Below, in pieces: positions 1 to 6,427 of a DNA stretch of 13,462 nucleotides; positions within the stretch are counted from its first letter, which is position 1, and each line of letters begins with the position of its first letter. Made by a program: the position numbers and the translations under genes. The stretch covers positions 1 through 13,462 of the forward strand of contig JANNYB010000057.1 in NCBI GenBank assembly GCA_031409875.1. The letters run 5' to 3'. Source of the stretch: CALMEH01 sp031409875. Its GTDB lineage: Bacteria; Acidobacteriota; Blastocatellia; Pyrinomonadales; Pyrinomonadaceae. The notes beneath the pieces are model-generated. The model ran no database searches, had not been told where the DNA came from, and saw only the letters and a program-made list of their open reading frames with translations.

Positions 1-149
1 AAAGCTCACTCGTGAAAGCCCTTGCCGCCTTAGGAAATATTTTGCGACATTATTCTCTTTTCGTCTGCGTTTTAATGCGCTGTCACGTTCAGCTTTCGCA
101 CCCGAAATCTTCGAGAGAACCGCTATTTTGATGACTCGAAGTAGTCATA
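1..149. other. Left-edge stretch, no gene supported
   Basis: I see no supportable gene here. One frame on each strand stays open for most of the stretch (plus from base 2, minus from about base 140), but neither has a credible start or a recognisable protein. A small hairpin lies at 131-148 (ATGACT / AGTCAT, 6-nt loop). The stretch is downstream of rpsO. In many bacteria pnp follows rpsO, but no pnp sequence is recognisable before the window edge. Confidence 0.4.
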
Positions 150-153
150 GTAA

Positions 154-229
154 GGTAAAAGGTAAAAGGTAAAGGGTAAAAGTTAAGGAATAAATCTGAA
201 CTTTTGCCTTTTGCCTTTTTACTTTTGCC
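154..229. repeat. Inverted pair of 4x heptamer arrays after rpsO
   Basis: Left arm 154-181 is four heptamers of GGTAAAA (third copy GGTAAAG). Right arm 202-229 is four heptamers of TTTTGCC (third copy TTTTTAC). The arms are near-complementary, with a 20-nt spacer. On the rpsO transcript the structure starts 3 nt after the stop codon, so it could serve as an mRNA 3' hairpin or weak terminator. The same 4x7 layout recurs in other gaps of this operon with different heptamers. Confidence 0.85.
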
Positions 230-232
230 TTT

Positions 233-502
233 TTATCTTCGTAATCCTAATTTCTCGATAATCGTGTGATATTCACCGATGTTTCTGCGTTTGAGATAAT
301 CGAGAAGTTTGCGTCGGCGCGAGACCATTTTCAATAAACCTCGGCGCGAATGATTATCTTTTTTATGCACTTTGAAATGCAGTGTTAATTCCTTAATTCT
401 CTCCGTCAAAAGCGCAATTTGCACCTGCGACGAACCCGTATCCGATGTGTGTGTTTTGAAATCTGTAACGATTTCTTCTTTTCTTTCCGTAGCTGTTGAC
501 AT
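233..502 (-). CDS. rpsO: 30S ribosomal protein S15
   Basis: S15 is a primary 16S rRNA-binding protein of the small-subunit platform. The 89-residue product has the usual family length and the conserved SSQVQIALLTERI, HKKDNHSRRGLL and RRKLLDYL segments. The ATG at 502 is the only sensible start because an in-frame TAA lies four codons upstream. The best Shine-Dalgarno match (AAGGAGAGG, 525-533) ends 22 nt before the ATG, much farther than normal. In several bacteria S15 represses its own mRNA through a folded leader, so this spacing may reflect leader structure (inference). It follows accC after 162 bp. Confidence 0.97.
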   Translation of the reverse strand: MSTATERKEEIVTDFKTHTSDTGSSQVQIALLTERIKELTLHFKVHKKDNHSRRGLLKMVSRRRKLLDYLKRRNIGEYHTIIEKLGLRR

Positions 503-664
503 AAATTTTATTTACTAAAAATAGCCTCTCCTTTTACTCGCAGTAACTCTGTTAATATTTCAAACAGTAACCGCGAAGATTTTTATTTTGTATTTTTGTT
601 CGGTCTTTCAAACATTTTCTAATATAACATCAAAAGATGATTTAGGCGATTTCAAATCGTCATT
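503..664 (-). promoter_or_regulatory. rpsO leader / accC-rpsO spacer
   Basis: This 162-bp AT-rich spacer separates accC from rpsO and is the only spacer in the rpmJ-rpsO run without an inverted repeat array. On the minus strand it holds an AAGGAGAGG at 525-533 and a short stem (CTGTT/AACAG) farther upstream. TTGAAA hexamers occur, but I found no convincingly spaced -10 partner, so a separate rpsO promoter is possible but not shown. Confidence 0.35.
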
Positions 665-2014
665 TTACTTTCCAAACTCTTCCATAAATTTCGTCGAAAA
701 ATCGCCTTTTTGAAATTTTTCGTCCGCCATAATTTTCAAATGAAGCGGAATTGTCGTCTTGATTCCTTCGACGACCATTGCTTCCAGAGCGCGTTTCATT
801 CGCGCAATTGCGGCTTCGCGTGTGCGGGCGTGAACAATCAATTTCGCAATCATCGAATCATAATAAGGCGGCACGACATAACCCGGATAAATTGCCGTAT
901 CAACTCTTACGCCGGGACCGCCGGGAATATTCAAACCTGTGATTTTACCGGGCGAAGGCGTAAATGTTACGGGGTCTTCCGCATTGATGCGGCATTCGAT
1001 TGAATGTCCGAAAATCTGCACTTCGGATTGCGTAAAACCGAGTTTTTCGCCCATCGCAATTCTAATTTGATTGCGGACAATATCAACGACCGTAACCATT
1101 TCCGTTACGGGATGTTCGACCTGCACGCGCGTGTTCATTTCCATAAAATAGAACTTGCCGTCTTCGTCGAGCAAAAATTCAAAAGTTCCGGCGTTTGAAT
1201 AGCCGATTTCTTGACACGCTTTAACGGCAATCGCGCCCATTGCCTCGCGCAATTCTTTGGAAATCGCCGCCGAAGGTGCTTCTTCCAACAATTTTTGATG
1301 CCGCCGCTGAATCGAGCATTCGCGTTCTCCCAAATGAATTACGTTGCCGTGTTCGTCTGCCAAAACCTGAATTTCGATGTGTCGCGGGCGTTCGATGTAT
1401 CTTTCAATATAAACCGAGCCGTTTTTGAATGCCGCAAGTGCTTCCGTCTGTGCGAGTTCGAGATTTGAAGCCAAATCTTTTTCTTCGCGGACAATCCGCA
1501 TTCCGCGTCCGCCGCCGCCGGCTGCTGCTTTGATAATCACGGGAAAACCGATTTCTTTCGCCAACGCAATCGCTTCTTCCGGCGATTCAATCGGATCTGG
1601 CGAACCGGGCAAAACCGGAACACCGGCTTTTATCATCGTCCGCCGCGCTTCGACTTTATCGCCCATCATTCCGATAACGTGCGGTTTCGGTCCGATAAAT
1701 TTGATATTGCAATCTTCGCAAATTTTCGCAAAAGTTTCCGATTCCGCCAAAAAACCGTAACCCGGATGAATCGCGTCAACATTCGTAATTTCCGCCGCGC
1801 TGATGATTGCGGGAATGTTCAGATAACTTTCCGCCGACGGCGCACCGCCGACGCAAACCGCTTCATCGGCAAATCGGACGTGCAGAGCTTCGCGGTCAGC
1901 CGTCGAATGCACGGCGACGGTTTTAATGCCCATTTCCTTGCACGACCAGATTATGCGACAAGCAATCTCGCCACGATTGGCGATTAAAATTTTGCGAATT
2001 TCGCGTTTTTTCAT
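665..2014 (-). CDS. accC: Acetyl-CoA carboxylase, biotin carboxylase subunit
   Basis: AccC carboxylates the biotin carried by AccB using ATP and bicarbonate, the first half-reaction of malonyl-CoA synthesis for fatty acids. The product has 449 residues, the same length as E. coli AccC. It opens with the classic KILIANRGEIACRI, has the ATP-grasp glycine loop AAAGGGGRGM at 163-172, and the metal/catalytic segment EMNTRVQVEHPVTE from 292 (E292, N294, R296). Lys120, Lys162, His212 and Lys241 match the known active-site residues of E. coli with an offset of 3 to 4. No Shine-Dalgarno is visible; the inverted repeat between accB and accC ends 9 nt before the ATG, suggesting coupling to accB or leaderless-like initiation. 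Confidence 0.97.
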   Translation of the reverse strand: MKKREIRKILIANRGEIACRIIWSCKEMGIKTVAVHSTADREALHVRFADEAVCVGGAPSAESYLNIPAIISAAEITNVDAIHPGYGFLAESETFAKICEDCNIKFIGPKPHVIGMMGDKVEARRTMIKAGVPVLPGSPDPIESPEEAIALAKEIGFPVIIKAAAGGGGRGMRIVREEKDLASNLELAQTEALAAFKNGSVYIERYIERPRHIEIQVLADEHGNVIHLGERECSIQRRHQKLLEEAPSAAISKELREAMGAIAVKACQEIGYSNAGTFEFLLDEDGKFYFMEMNTRVQVEHPVTEMVTVVDIVRNQIRIAMGEKLGFTQSEVQIFGHSIECRINAEDPVTFTPSPGKITGLNIPGGPGVRVDTAIYPGYVVPPYYDSMIAKLIVHARTREAAIARMKRALEAMVVEGIKTTIPLHLKIMADEKFQKGDFSTKFMEEFGK

Positions 2015-2023
2015 TACAAAATT

Positions 2024-2104
2024 TTAGCCACGAACAAACACGAAAGAACACGAAAATCAGTATTTTATTTTTGTTCGTGCTTTTTCGTGTTTGTTCGTGG
2101 CTAA
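2024..2104. repeat. Inverted repeat in the accB-accC gap
   Basis: The outer 22 bp of the two arms (2024-2045 and 2083-2104) are perfectly complementary, starting TTAGCCACGAACAAACAC on the left. Inside, the arms continue as imperfect 'CACGAA' repeats of about 9 to 10 nt. The structure begins 1 nt after the accB stop codon and ends 9 nt before the accC start. A stem this long in an operon gap could stabilise or process the mRNA (inference). Confidence 0.85.
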
Positions 2105-2105
2105 T

Positions 2106-2636
2106 TTATTTCTTAATCCCGAAAAGCGGTTGACCATATTCGACCGGCTGACCGGTTTCAACGTAGATTTTGACGACTTCACCCGAAACTTCCGCTTGAA
2201 TTTCGTTCATCAGTTTCATTGCTTCGACAATGCAAACTGTTGTATTTTCCGAAACTTTATCACCTAAGTTAATATAAGCATCTTTGTCCGGCGCAGGCGA
2301 AGCGTAGAAAGTTCCGACAATCGGCGAAGTAATTTTGTGCAAATCTTCATCCGTCGCCGCCGGAGTTTCGGGTGAAACGGTTACGACTGGCGCAGAAATT
2401 TGCGGCGCGACTGGGGTAACAGGCTGAACTGATTGAACAAGCGGCGCGGCAGTCATTTTGCTCAGACGAACGCGGATATTTGCGTTTTCAAATTCAAAAT
2501 CGGTAAAACCGTGTTCGTTGACAAGCTCCGCAAGCTCGCGCAATTCTGTCATATTTAATGACGGATCTGTCGTCTGCTTTTTTGTTGCCCTCGCTTTCGT
2601 TTCGCTTTTTGCTTTCGCCGATGCTGTTTCGCTCAT
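2106..2636 (-). CDS. accB: Biotin carboxyl carrier protein of acetyl-CoA carboxylase
   Basis: AccB carries the biotin group between the carboxylase (AccC) and the carboxyltransferase. The 176-residue product has a Lys-rich N-terminus, a conserved helical segment (LRELAELVNEHGFTDFEFE, about 32-50), a Pro/Val/Ala-rich linker (about 64-95), and the C-terminal biotinyl domain (about 100-176). The biotin attachment site EAMKLM is present, with the target lysine at residue 141. AAGGAG stands 10 nt before the ATG. accB and accC form the usual pair, here joined to the end of the ribosomal alpha operon. Confidence 0.96.
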   Translation of the reverse strand: MSETASAKAKSETKARATKKQTTDPSLNMTELRELAELVNEHGFTDFEFENANIRVRLSKMTAAPLVQSVQPVTPVAPQISAPVVTVSPETPAATDEDLHKITSPIVGTFYASPAPDKDAYINLGDKVSENTTVCIVEAMKLMNEIQAEVSGEVVKIYVETGQPVEYGQPLFGIKK

Positions 2637-2659
2637 TTAAGAATTACTCCTTATTGTTC

Positions 2660-2733
2660 AGAGTAACGCATTTATGCGTGAAGTTTTTTCACTGCGCTTC
2701 GCCGGTGAAAACCACGCCTGAAGGCGTTACTCT
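2660..2733. repeat. Nested palindrome in the rplQ-accB gap
   Basis: The outer arms are perfect 10-mers, AGAGTAACGC at 2660-2669 and GCGTTACTCT at 2724-2733. Smaller stems lie inside (CGCA/TGCG near 2667-2679; GTGAA/TTCAC near 2678-2692). The overall shape resembles a REP-like palindromic element rather than the heptamer arrays of neighbouring gaps. It starts 9 nt after the rplQ stop codon. Confidence 0.7.
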
Positions 2734-2742
2734 AAACGATAA

Positions 2743-3243
2743 TTATTTACTCGCTAATTCGCGTGCGCTGTCAACCAATTCGATAACTGCCATTTCCGCG
2801 TTGTCGCCTTTTCTGCGACCGAGTTTAATAATACGAGTATAACCGCCGTTGCGATCTTTGTAACGTGCGCCGAGTTCGCTGAACAATCTTTGGACGGCTT
2901 TTACGCCGGCAGTGCGTTCAATCGGTTCTTTCGGTTCGCCTTTTTTGCCGCGAAAACGGCTTTGTTGCAGTTTGAAAGTCGTGTTTCCCGCGTGAAAAAA
3001 TCTTGCGGCTTGACGGCGCAAATGAACGCCTTGAATTTTCGCTTCGTCGCCGGTCAAATTTTCCGCACGACGCGCCAATGTAATAACTTTTTCGACAAAC
3101 GGGCGCAATTCTTTAGCTTTCGGAACTGTCGTAACGATATATTCCTTGTCCGCATTTATCAACGATGTCGCCAAATTTCTTAATAACGAAATCCGATGCG
3201 CCGTTGTTCTTCCCAATTTTCGATGTGCTTTTAAGTGTCGCAT
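2743..3243 (-). CDS. rplQ: 50S ribosomal protein L17
   Basis: L17 is a large-subunit protein near the exit tunnel. The sequence starts MRHLKAHRKLGRTTAHR, the invariant family start, so I place the start at the ATG at 3243 and not at an in-frame ATG 15 codons upstream at 3288, which lies in repeat sequence. The product is 166 residues. The conserved 'ARRFFHAGNTTFKLQQ' and 'NGGYTRIIKLGRRKGDNAEMAVIELV' regions are both present. No Shine-Dalgarno is visible: the GGGATGA array ends only 8 nt before the ATG. Confidence 0.96.
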   Translation of the reverse strand: MRHLKAHRKLGRTTAHRISLLRNLATSLINADKEYIVTTVPKAKELRPFVEKVITLARRAENLTGDEAKIQGVHLRRQAARFFHAGNTTFKLQQSRFRGKKGEPKEPIERTAGVKAVQRLFSELGARYKDRNGGYTRIIKLGRRKGDNAEMAVIELVDSARELASK

Positions 3244-3251
3244 ATTTTTGA

Positions 3252-3388
3252 GGGATGAGGGATGAGGGATGAGGGATGAATTAATCATCCGCTCGTTCCG
3301 TCAACCGTCATCCGATTTTTTATTTCATTTTATGAGTTCAAAGTTTCGGGATTCTTTTATTCATCCCTCATCCCTCATCCCTCATCCC
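3252..3388. repeat. Perfect inverted (GGGATGA)4 arrays between rpoA and rplQ
   Basis: Left arm 3252-3279 is four exact copies of GGGATGA; right arm 3361-3388 is four exact copies of TCATCCC. With the flanking AT at the inner ends, 30 bp can pair, enclosing a loop of about 80 nt. The right arm abuts the rpoA stop codon (3389-3391), and the left arm ends 8 nt from the rplQ start. This is the clearest example of the 4x7 design seen through this operon. Confidence 0.95.
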
Positions 3389-4405
3389 TTAATCCAAGTC
3401 TCTTCCGCCCGATCCCGGAATCGGGTTGCCTTGTTCGTCAAAATCCATTCCGAAATCCAAGCCCATTCCGTGGAGCATATCTTTAATTTCGGTGAGCGAT
3501 TTTTTACCGAAGTTTTTCGTGTGCAACATATCGCGTTCGCTACGTTTGATTAAATCACGAATCGAGCGAATGTCAGCGTTTTTCAAACAATTGTAAGAAC
3601 GCACCGAAAGTTCGAGTTCGTCAACGGGACGATCTAATAAATCGTTTCTTAACAAAGGGGCGCGAGCGATGTCTTCGTATTTGAAATCTTCTTCTTCTTC
3701 CTCAAAATTGATGAAGATGCTCATATGGTCTTTGACCAATTTCGCCGCAAGTCCGATTGAATCATCGGGCTTGACCGAGCCGTCCGTCCAAACTTCGATG
3801 GTCAATTTGTCAAATTCAGTATTTGAACCCATACGAGTTTGTTCAACTGCGTAATTGACTTTTTTAATCGGTGTATGCACCGAATCAATCGGAATATAAC
3901 CGATTGAAAGGTCTTCGTCGTTATTAAATTCGGCGGAAACATACCCGCGTCCCATTTGCAGACGCATTTCGACGTTTAATTCGCCACCCGCGCCGATGGT
4001 CGCAATGTGAATCGTATCATCTAAAATTTCAACGTCGCCGTCTGCCACAATATCCGCGCTGGTAACTTCGCCTGCACCGGATTTGTTAATCGTGAGCGTT
4101 TTTGTTATTCCGCCGTGCAAAGTGAACGCAACTTGTTTTAGATTTAAGATAACGTCCGTCGCATCTTCGACCACACCTTTGATGGACGAAAATTCGTGTT
4201 CCACACCTTCGATTTTAACGGCAGTAATCGCCGCGCCTTCGATTGACGAAAGCAACGCTCGGCGAATCGAATTGCCAATCGTCGTGCCGAATCCACGCTC
4301 AAACGGTTGCGCGTAAAATTTTCCGTAACGCGAAGTTAAAGTTTCCGATTCAACTTGCAAACGGCTCGGCATTTGAAAATCTGTCCAAGTATTTGTTTGT
4401 GTCAT
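3389..4405 (-). CDS. rpoA: DNA-directed RNA polymerase alpha subunit
   Basis: The alpha subunit dimerises to nucleate RNA polymerase assembly and contacts UP elements and activators through its C-terminal domain. The 338-residue product has the N-terminal assembly domain (about 15-235: 'ERGFGTTIGNSIRRALLSS', 'VEHEFSSIKGVVEDATDVI', 'GRGYVSAE'). An acidic linker follows (FEEEEEDFKYED, about 234-245), then the helix-hairpin-helix C-terminal domain (about 263-322), where Arg269 and Asn272 correspond to the DNA-contacting Arg265 and Asn268 of E. coli. The tail GNPIPGSGGRDLD is extra. No Shine-Dalgarno is visible before the ATG at 4405; Met12 is a less likely alternative. Confidence 0.97.
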   Translation of the reverse strand: MTQTNTWTDFQMPSRLQVESETLTSRYGKFYAQPFERGFGTTIGNSIRRALLSSIEGAAITAVKIEGVEHEFSSIKGVVEDATDVILNLKQVAFTLHGGITKTLTINKSGAGEVTSADIVADGDVEILDDTIHIATIGAGGELNVEMRLQMGRGYVSAEFNNDEDLSIGYIPIDSVHTPIKKVNYAVEQTRMGSNTEFDKLTIEVWTDGSVKPDDSIGLAAKLVKDHMSIFINFEEEEEDFKYEDIARAPLLRNDLLDRPVDELELSVRSYNCLKNADIRSIRDLIKRSERDMLHTKNFGKKSLTEIKDMLHGMGLDFGMDFDEQGNPIPGSGGRDLD

Positions 4406-4419
4406 ATTTGTTTTTAAAA

Positions 4420-4500
4420 GTTTGCAGAAGTTGCAGAAGTTGCAGAAGTTATCAGAGTTTATTTCTCTAACTCTGCAACTTTCTGCAACTTCTGCAAACT
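4420..4500. repeat. Inverted 9-mer arrays between rpsD and rpoA
   Basis: Left arm 4422-4448 is three exact copies of TTGCAGAAG (27 nt). Right arm about 4470-4500 holds the complementary CTTCTGCAA units, one with an extra T. An inner stem CAGAGTT/AACTCTG (4453-4459 and 4469-4475) continues the pairing. The arm length (27 nt) matches the 28-nt arms of the heptamer gaps although the unit is nine bases. It starts 7 nt after the rpsD stop and ends 14 nt before the rpoA start. Confidence 0.88.
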
Positions 4501-4507
4501 CAGGGAA

Positions 4508-5140
4508 CTACTTACTATAAAGTTCGACGATTAATTGTTCGTTGATAGTTTGATCAACATCTTCGCGTTTCGGCAAAGTCAAAATCGTAACGCTCAAATC
4601 TTTACCGCCCGAGGAAATCCAATTGGGACGACCGCGACCGCCCGAAGTTGACCAAGCACCGTCAACGTGGACATTTTTTGTAGTTTTGTCCTTGACGCTG
4701 ATAACATCGCCAACCTTCACTTGAAACGAAGGAATATCAACTTTGCGTCCGTTGACTTCGATATGTCCGTGATTTACAAGTTGCCGCGCTTGACGGCGCG
4801 AAGTTGTGAAACCTGCGCGATAAACCGCATTATCTAAACGGCGTTCGAGTAAGAAAAGCAAATTTTCGCCCGTAACGCCTTTTTGACGCAGAGCTTTTTC
4901 AAAATAATTGCGAAACTGTTTTTCAAGCACGAAATAAATGCGCTTGACCTTTTGTTTTTCACGAAGTTGTTGACCGTAACCGGCAAGCATTTTGCGCCGC
5001 GCCGCGCCGTGTTGTCCTGGCGGATTTGTTCCGCGTTTTTCAATCGCGCACGACGGCTTAAAACATCTGTCGCCCTTCAAAAATAACTTTCCACCTTCGC
5101 GGCGGCACAAACGGCACACCGCATCTCTATATCTAGCCAT
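4508..5140 (-). CDS. rpsD: 30S ribosomal protein S4
   Basis: S4 binds 16S rRNA early in small-subunit assembly and is a translational regulator of the alpha operon in E. coli. I start at the ATG at 5140 (MARYRDAVCRLCRREG) because this matches the family; an in-frame ATG at 5161 adds seven unconserved residues. The product is 210 residues. Cys9, Cys12, Cys26 and Cys31 form the zinc-binding pattern of the C+ S4 type. The S4 RNA-binding domain follows (RRLDNAVYRAGFTTSRRQARQLVNHGHIEVNG, about 94-125). Confidence 0.97.
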   Translation of the reverse strand: MARYRDAVCRLCRREGGKLFLKGDRCFKPSCAIEKRGTNPPGQHGAARRKMLAGYGQQLREKQKVKRIYFVLEKQFRNYFEKALRQKGVTGENLLFLLERRLDNAVYRAGFTTSRRQARQLVNHGHIEVNGRKVDIPSFQVKVGDVISVKDKTTKNVHVDGAWSTSGGRGRPNWISSGGKDLSVTILTLPKREDVDQTINEQLIVELYSK

Positions 5141-5171
5141 AATATTTTTTGCCTTCAGCAAAAAATGATGT

Positions 5172-5352
5172 GGGATTTGGGATTTGGGATTGCGGATTAT
5201 TTTTCAATTCGCCAATCACAAACTCAAATCGCTTTTCATTTCTTGTAGAAAAGTTTACAGGATAGTTAAATCCCTTCTTCCTTTGATGATTAATTATAAA
5301 AACTTAAATTGCTGATTTCAGACCAATCCGAAATCCGAATTCCCAAATCCGC
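5172..5352. repeat. Inverted 4x heptamer arrays between rpsK and rpsD
   Basis: Left arm 5172-5199 is four heptamers (GGGATTT, GGGATTT, GGGATTG, CGGATTA). Right arm 5325-5352 is four heptamers (AATCCGA twice, ATTCCCA, AATCCGC). They are roughly complementary and enclose an AT-rich loop of 125 nt in which I see no gene. The right arm ends 2 nt from the rpsK stop codon (5355-5357). This is the longest spacer of the series. Confidence 0.85.
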
Positions 5353-5354
5353 AA

Positions 5355-5756
5355 TCAAACGCGTCTGCGCTTTGGCGGACGGCATCCGTTGTGCGGAATC
5401 GGTGTCGTATCCCGAATTGAAGTTACGCGAATTCCCGAATTGTTAATCGCACGAATCGCCGATTCACGACCGCCGCCCGGACCTTTGACACGCACTTCGA
5501 CTTCACGCATTCCTGCATCCAGAGCTTTTCCGGCGGCTTCTTGCGCGGCTTGTTGTGCGGCAAACGGAGTTCCCTTGCGCGAACCGCGAAAACCACGCGC
5601 ACCTGCCGACGATTGCGAAACGAGATTTCCTTTCGTATCCGTAATCGAAATCAAAGTGTTATTAAAAGACGCGGCGATAAAAACAATCCCTTGCGGAATA
5701 TTCTTTCTCTCTTTCTTTTTGTAAGTTTTCTTACCTTTTGCTTGTTGCTTTGCCAT
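5355..5756 (-). CDS. rpsK: 30S ribosomal protein S11
   Basis: S11 forms part of the small-subunit platform and contacts the mRNA exit region. The 133-residue product has the basic Lys-rich N-terminus, 'GIVFIAASFNNTLISITDTKGNLVSQSSAG', 'GSRKGTPFAAQQAA', 'VKGPGGGRESAIRA', and the invariant ending 'PIPHNGCRPPKRRRV'. The stop is TGA. No clear Shine-Dalgarno stands before the ATG at 5756, where the next repeat array begins after only 6 nt. Confidence 0.97.
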   Translation of the reverse strand: MAKQQAKGKKTYKKKERKNIPQGIVFIAASFNNTLISITDTKGNLVSQSSAGARGFRGSRKGTPFAAQQAAQEAAGKALDAGMREVEVRVKGPGGGRESAIRAINNSGIRVTSIRDTTPIPHNGCRPPKRRRV

Positions 5757-5762
5757 ATTTTA

Positions 5763-5834
5763 AGTAGTAGGTAATAGGTAATTGGTAATAAGTAAAAGAC
5801 TTTAAACCAACTACTTATTACTAATGACCAATTA
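5763..5834. repeat. Inverted 4x heptamer arrays between rpsM and rpsK
   Basis: Left arm 5770-5797 is GGTAATA, GGTAATT, GGTAATA, AGTAAAA, with a further degenerate copy at 5763-5769. Right arm 5807-5834 is CCAACTA, CTTATTA, CTAATGA, CCAATTA. The spacer is only 9 nt. The last heptamer of the right arm contains the rpsM stop codon (5832-5834), so the array reaches into the gene end. The unit is related to that of the next gap (GGTAATT). Confidence 0.87.
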
Positions 5835-6215
5835 CTTCTTGCCCGGTGCTTTTTTCTTCGCAACGGCGGCTTTACGCGGACCTTTGCGGGTTCGGGCATT
5901 TGTGCTGGTGCGTTGTCCGCGAACGGGCAAACCGCGACGATGGCGCAAGCCGCGATAACAACCGATGTCCATCAAACGCTTGATGTCCATTTGCACACGC
6001 TTCCGCAAATCGCCCTCGATGTCGCCTTGTTCATCGAGAATTGCACGAATATTATTTAAATCATCTTCGCTCAAATCTTTGATTTTTCTATCTAAATCAA
6101 TTTGAGCTTGTTCCAAAATCGCCGTTGAGCGCGATTTCCCGACACCATAAATGTAGGTCAATCCAATTTGTGAACGCTTATTCGGCGGTAAATCTACACC
6201 TGCTACACGAGCCAT
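5832..6215 (-). CDS. rpsM: 30S ribosomal protein S13
   Basis: S13 sits in the small-subunit head and makes intersubunit bridges. I start at the ATG at 6215 (MARVAGVDLPPNKRSQIGLTYIYGVG), the conserved family start; an upstream in-frame ATG at 6275 would translate repeat DNA. The product is 127 residues. It ends in the usual basic tail after 'YRGLRHRRGLPVRGQRTSTNARTRKGPRK', slightly lengthened by Lys/Ala. A GGAG lies 5 nt before the ATG, one of the few clear ribosome binding sites in this operon. Confidence 0.97.
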   Translation of the reverse strand: MARVAGVDLPPNKRSQIGLTYIYGVGKSRSTAILEQAQIDLDRKIKDLSEDDLNNIRAILDEQGDIEGDLRKRVQMDIKRLMDIGCYRGLRHRRGLPVRGQRTSTNARTRKGPRKAAVAKKKAPGKK

Positions 6216-6228
6216 ATTTTCTCCAATT

Positions 6229-6292
6229 AGTAATTGGTAATTGGTAATTGGTAATTGGTTTTGACTTATTACCAATTACTTATTACTAATTA
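6229..6292. repeat. Inverted 4x heptamer arrays between rpmJ and rpsM
   Basis: Left arm 6229-6256 is AGTAATT followed by three exact GGTAATT. Right arm 6265-6292 is CTTATTA, CCAATTA, CTTATTA, CTAATTA. The spacer is 8 nt. The right arm ends exactly on the rpmJ stop codon (6290-6292). The transcript between rpmJ and rpsM would be nearly all stem. Confidence 0.9.
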
Positions 6293-6403
6293 CCCTTGTC
6301 TTTGTTTGTGCTTCGGATTTTCGCAAATCACGCGCACAATGCCTTTTCTATGAATTACTTTGCATTTATCGCAAATCTTTTTTACTGATGGACGAACTTT
6401 CAT
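6290..6403 (-). CDS. rpmJ: 50S ribosomal protein L36
   Basis: This 37-residue protein reads MKVRPSVKKICDKCKVIHRK and ends NPKHKQRQG, the zinc-containing (C+) form of L36. Cys11, Cys14, Cys27 and His32 make the zinc ribbon (C-x2-C...C-x4-H). A GAGG lies 9 nt before the ATG at 6403. It follows infA directly, the conserved order. This gap to infA is only about 20 bp and has no repeat array, unlike the gaps that follow. Confidence 0.97.
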   Translation of the reverse strand: MKVRPSVKKICDKCKVIHRKGIVRVICENPKHKQRQG

Positions 6404-6427
6404 ATTTTTGTCCTCTTTCCTTTTTAT

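Noticed and set aside
2..171. Open plus-strand frame running in from the left edge
   Set aside because: Ends inside the GGTAAAA array, has no recognisable protein motif, and a minus-strand frame is equally open; chance is the simplest reading.
710..1987. Long plus-strand open frames across accC, and similar ones across rpoA, rpsK and the FG-GAP genes
   Set aside because: They lie antisense to conserved genes, show no protein resemblance, and follow from the codon bias of the minus-strand genes.
3244..3288. Upstream start for rplQ (181-aa version)
   Set aside because: The extra 15 residues translate the GGGATGA array; the family begins with MRHLKAHRKLG at 3243.
5141..5161. Upstream start for rpsD
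   Set aside because: Adds seven residues not found in S4; MARYRDAVC at 5140 fits the family.
6216..6275. Upstream start for rpsM (147-aa version)
   Set aside because: The added residues translate the GGTAATT array; MARVAGVDLP at 6215 has the GGAG and matches the family.
154..6292. Short tandem arrays as CRISPR
   Set aside because: Units are 7 to 9 nt without spacers, appear as complementary pairs, and no cas genes are present.
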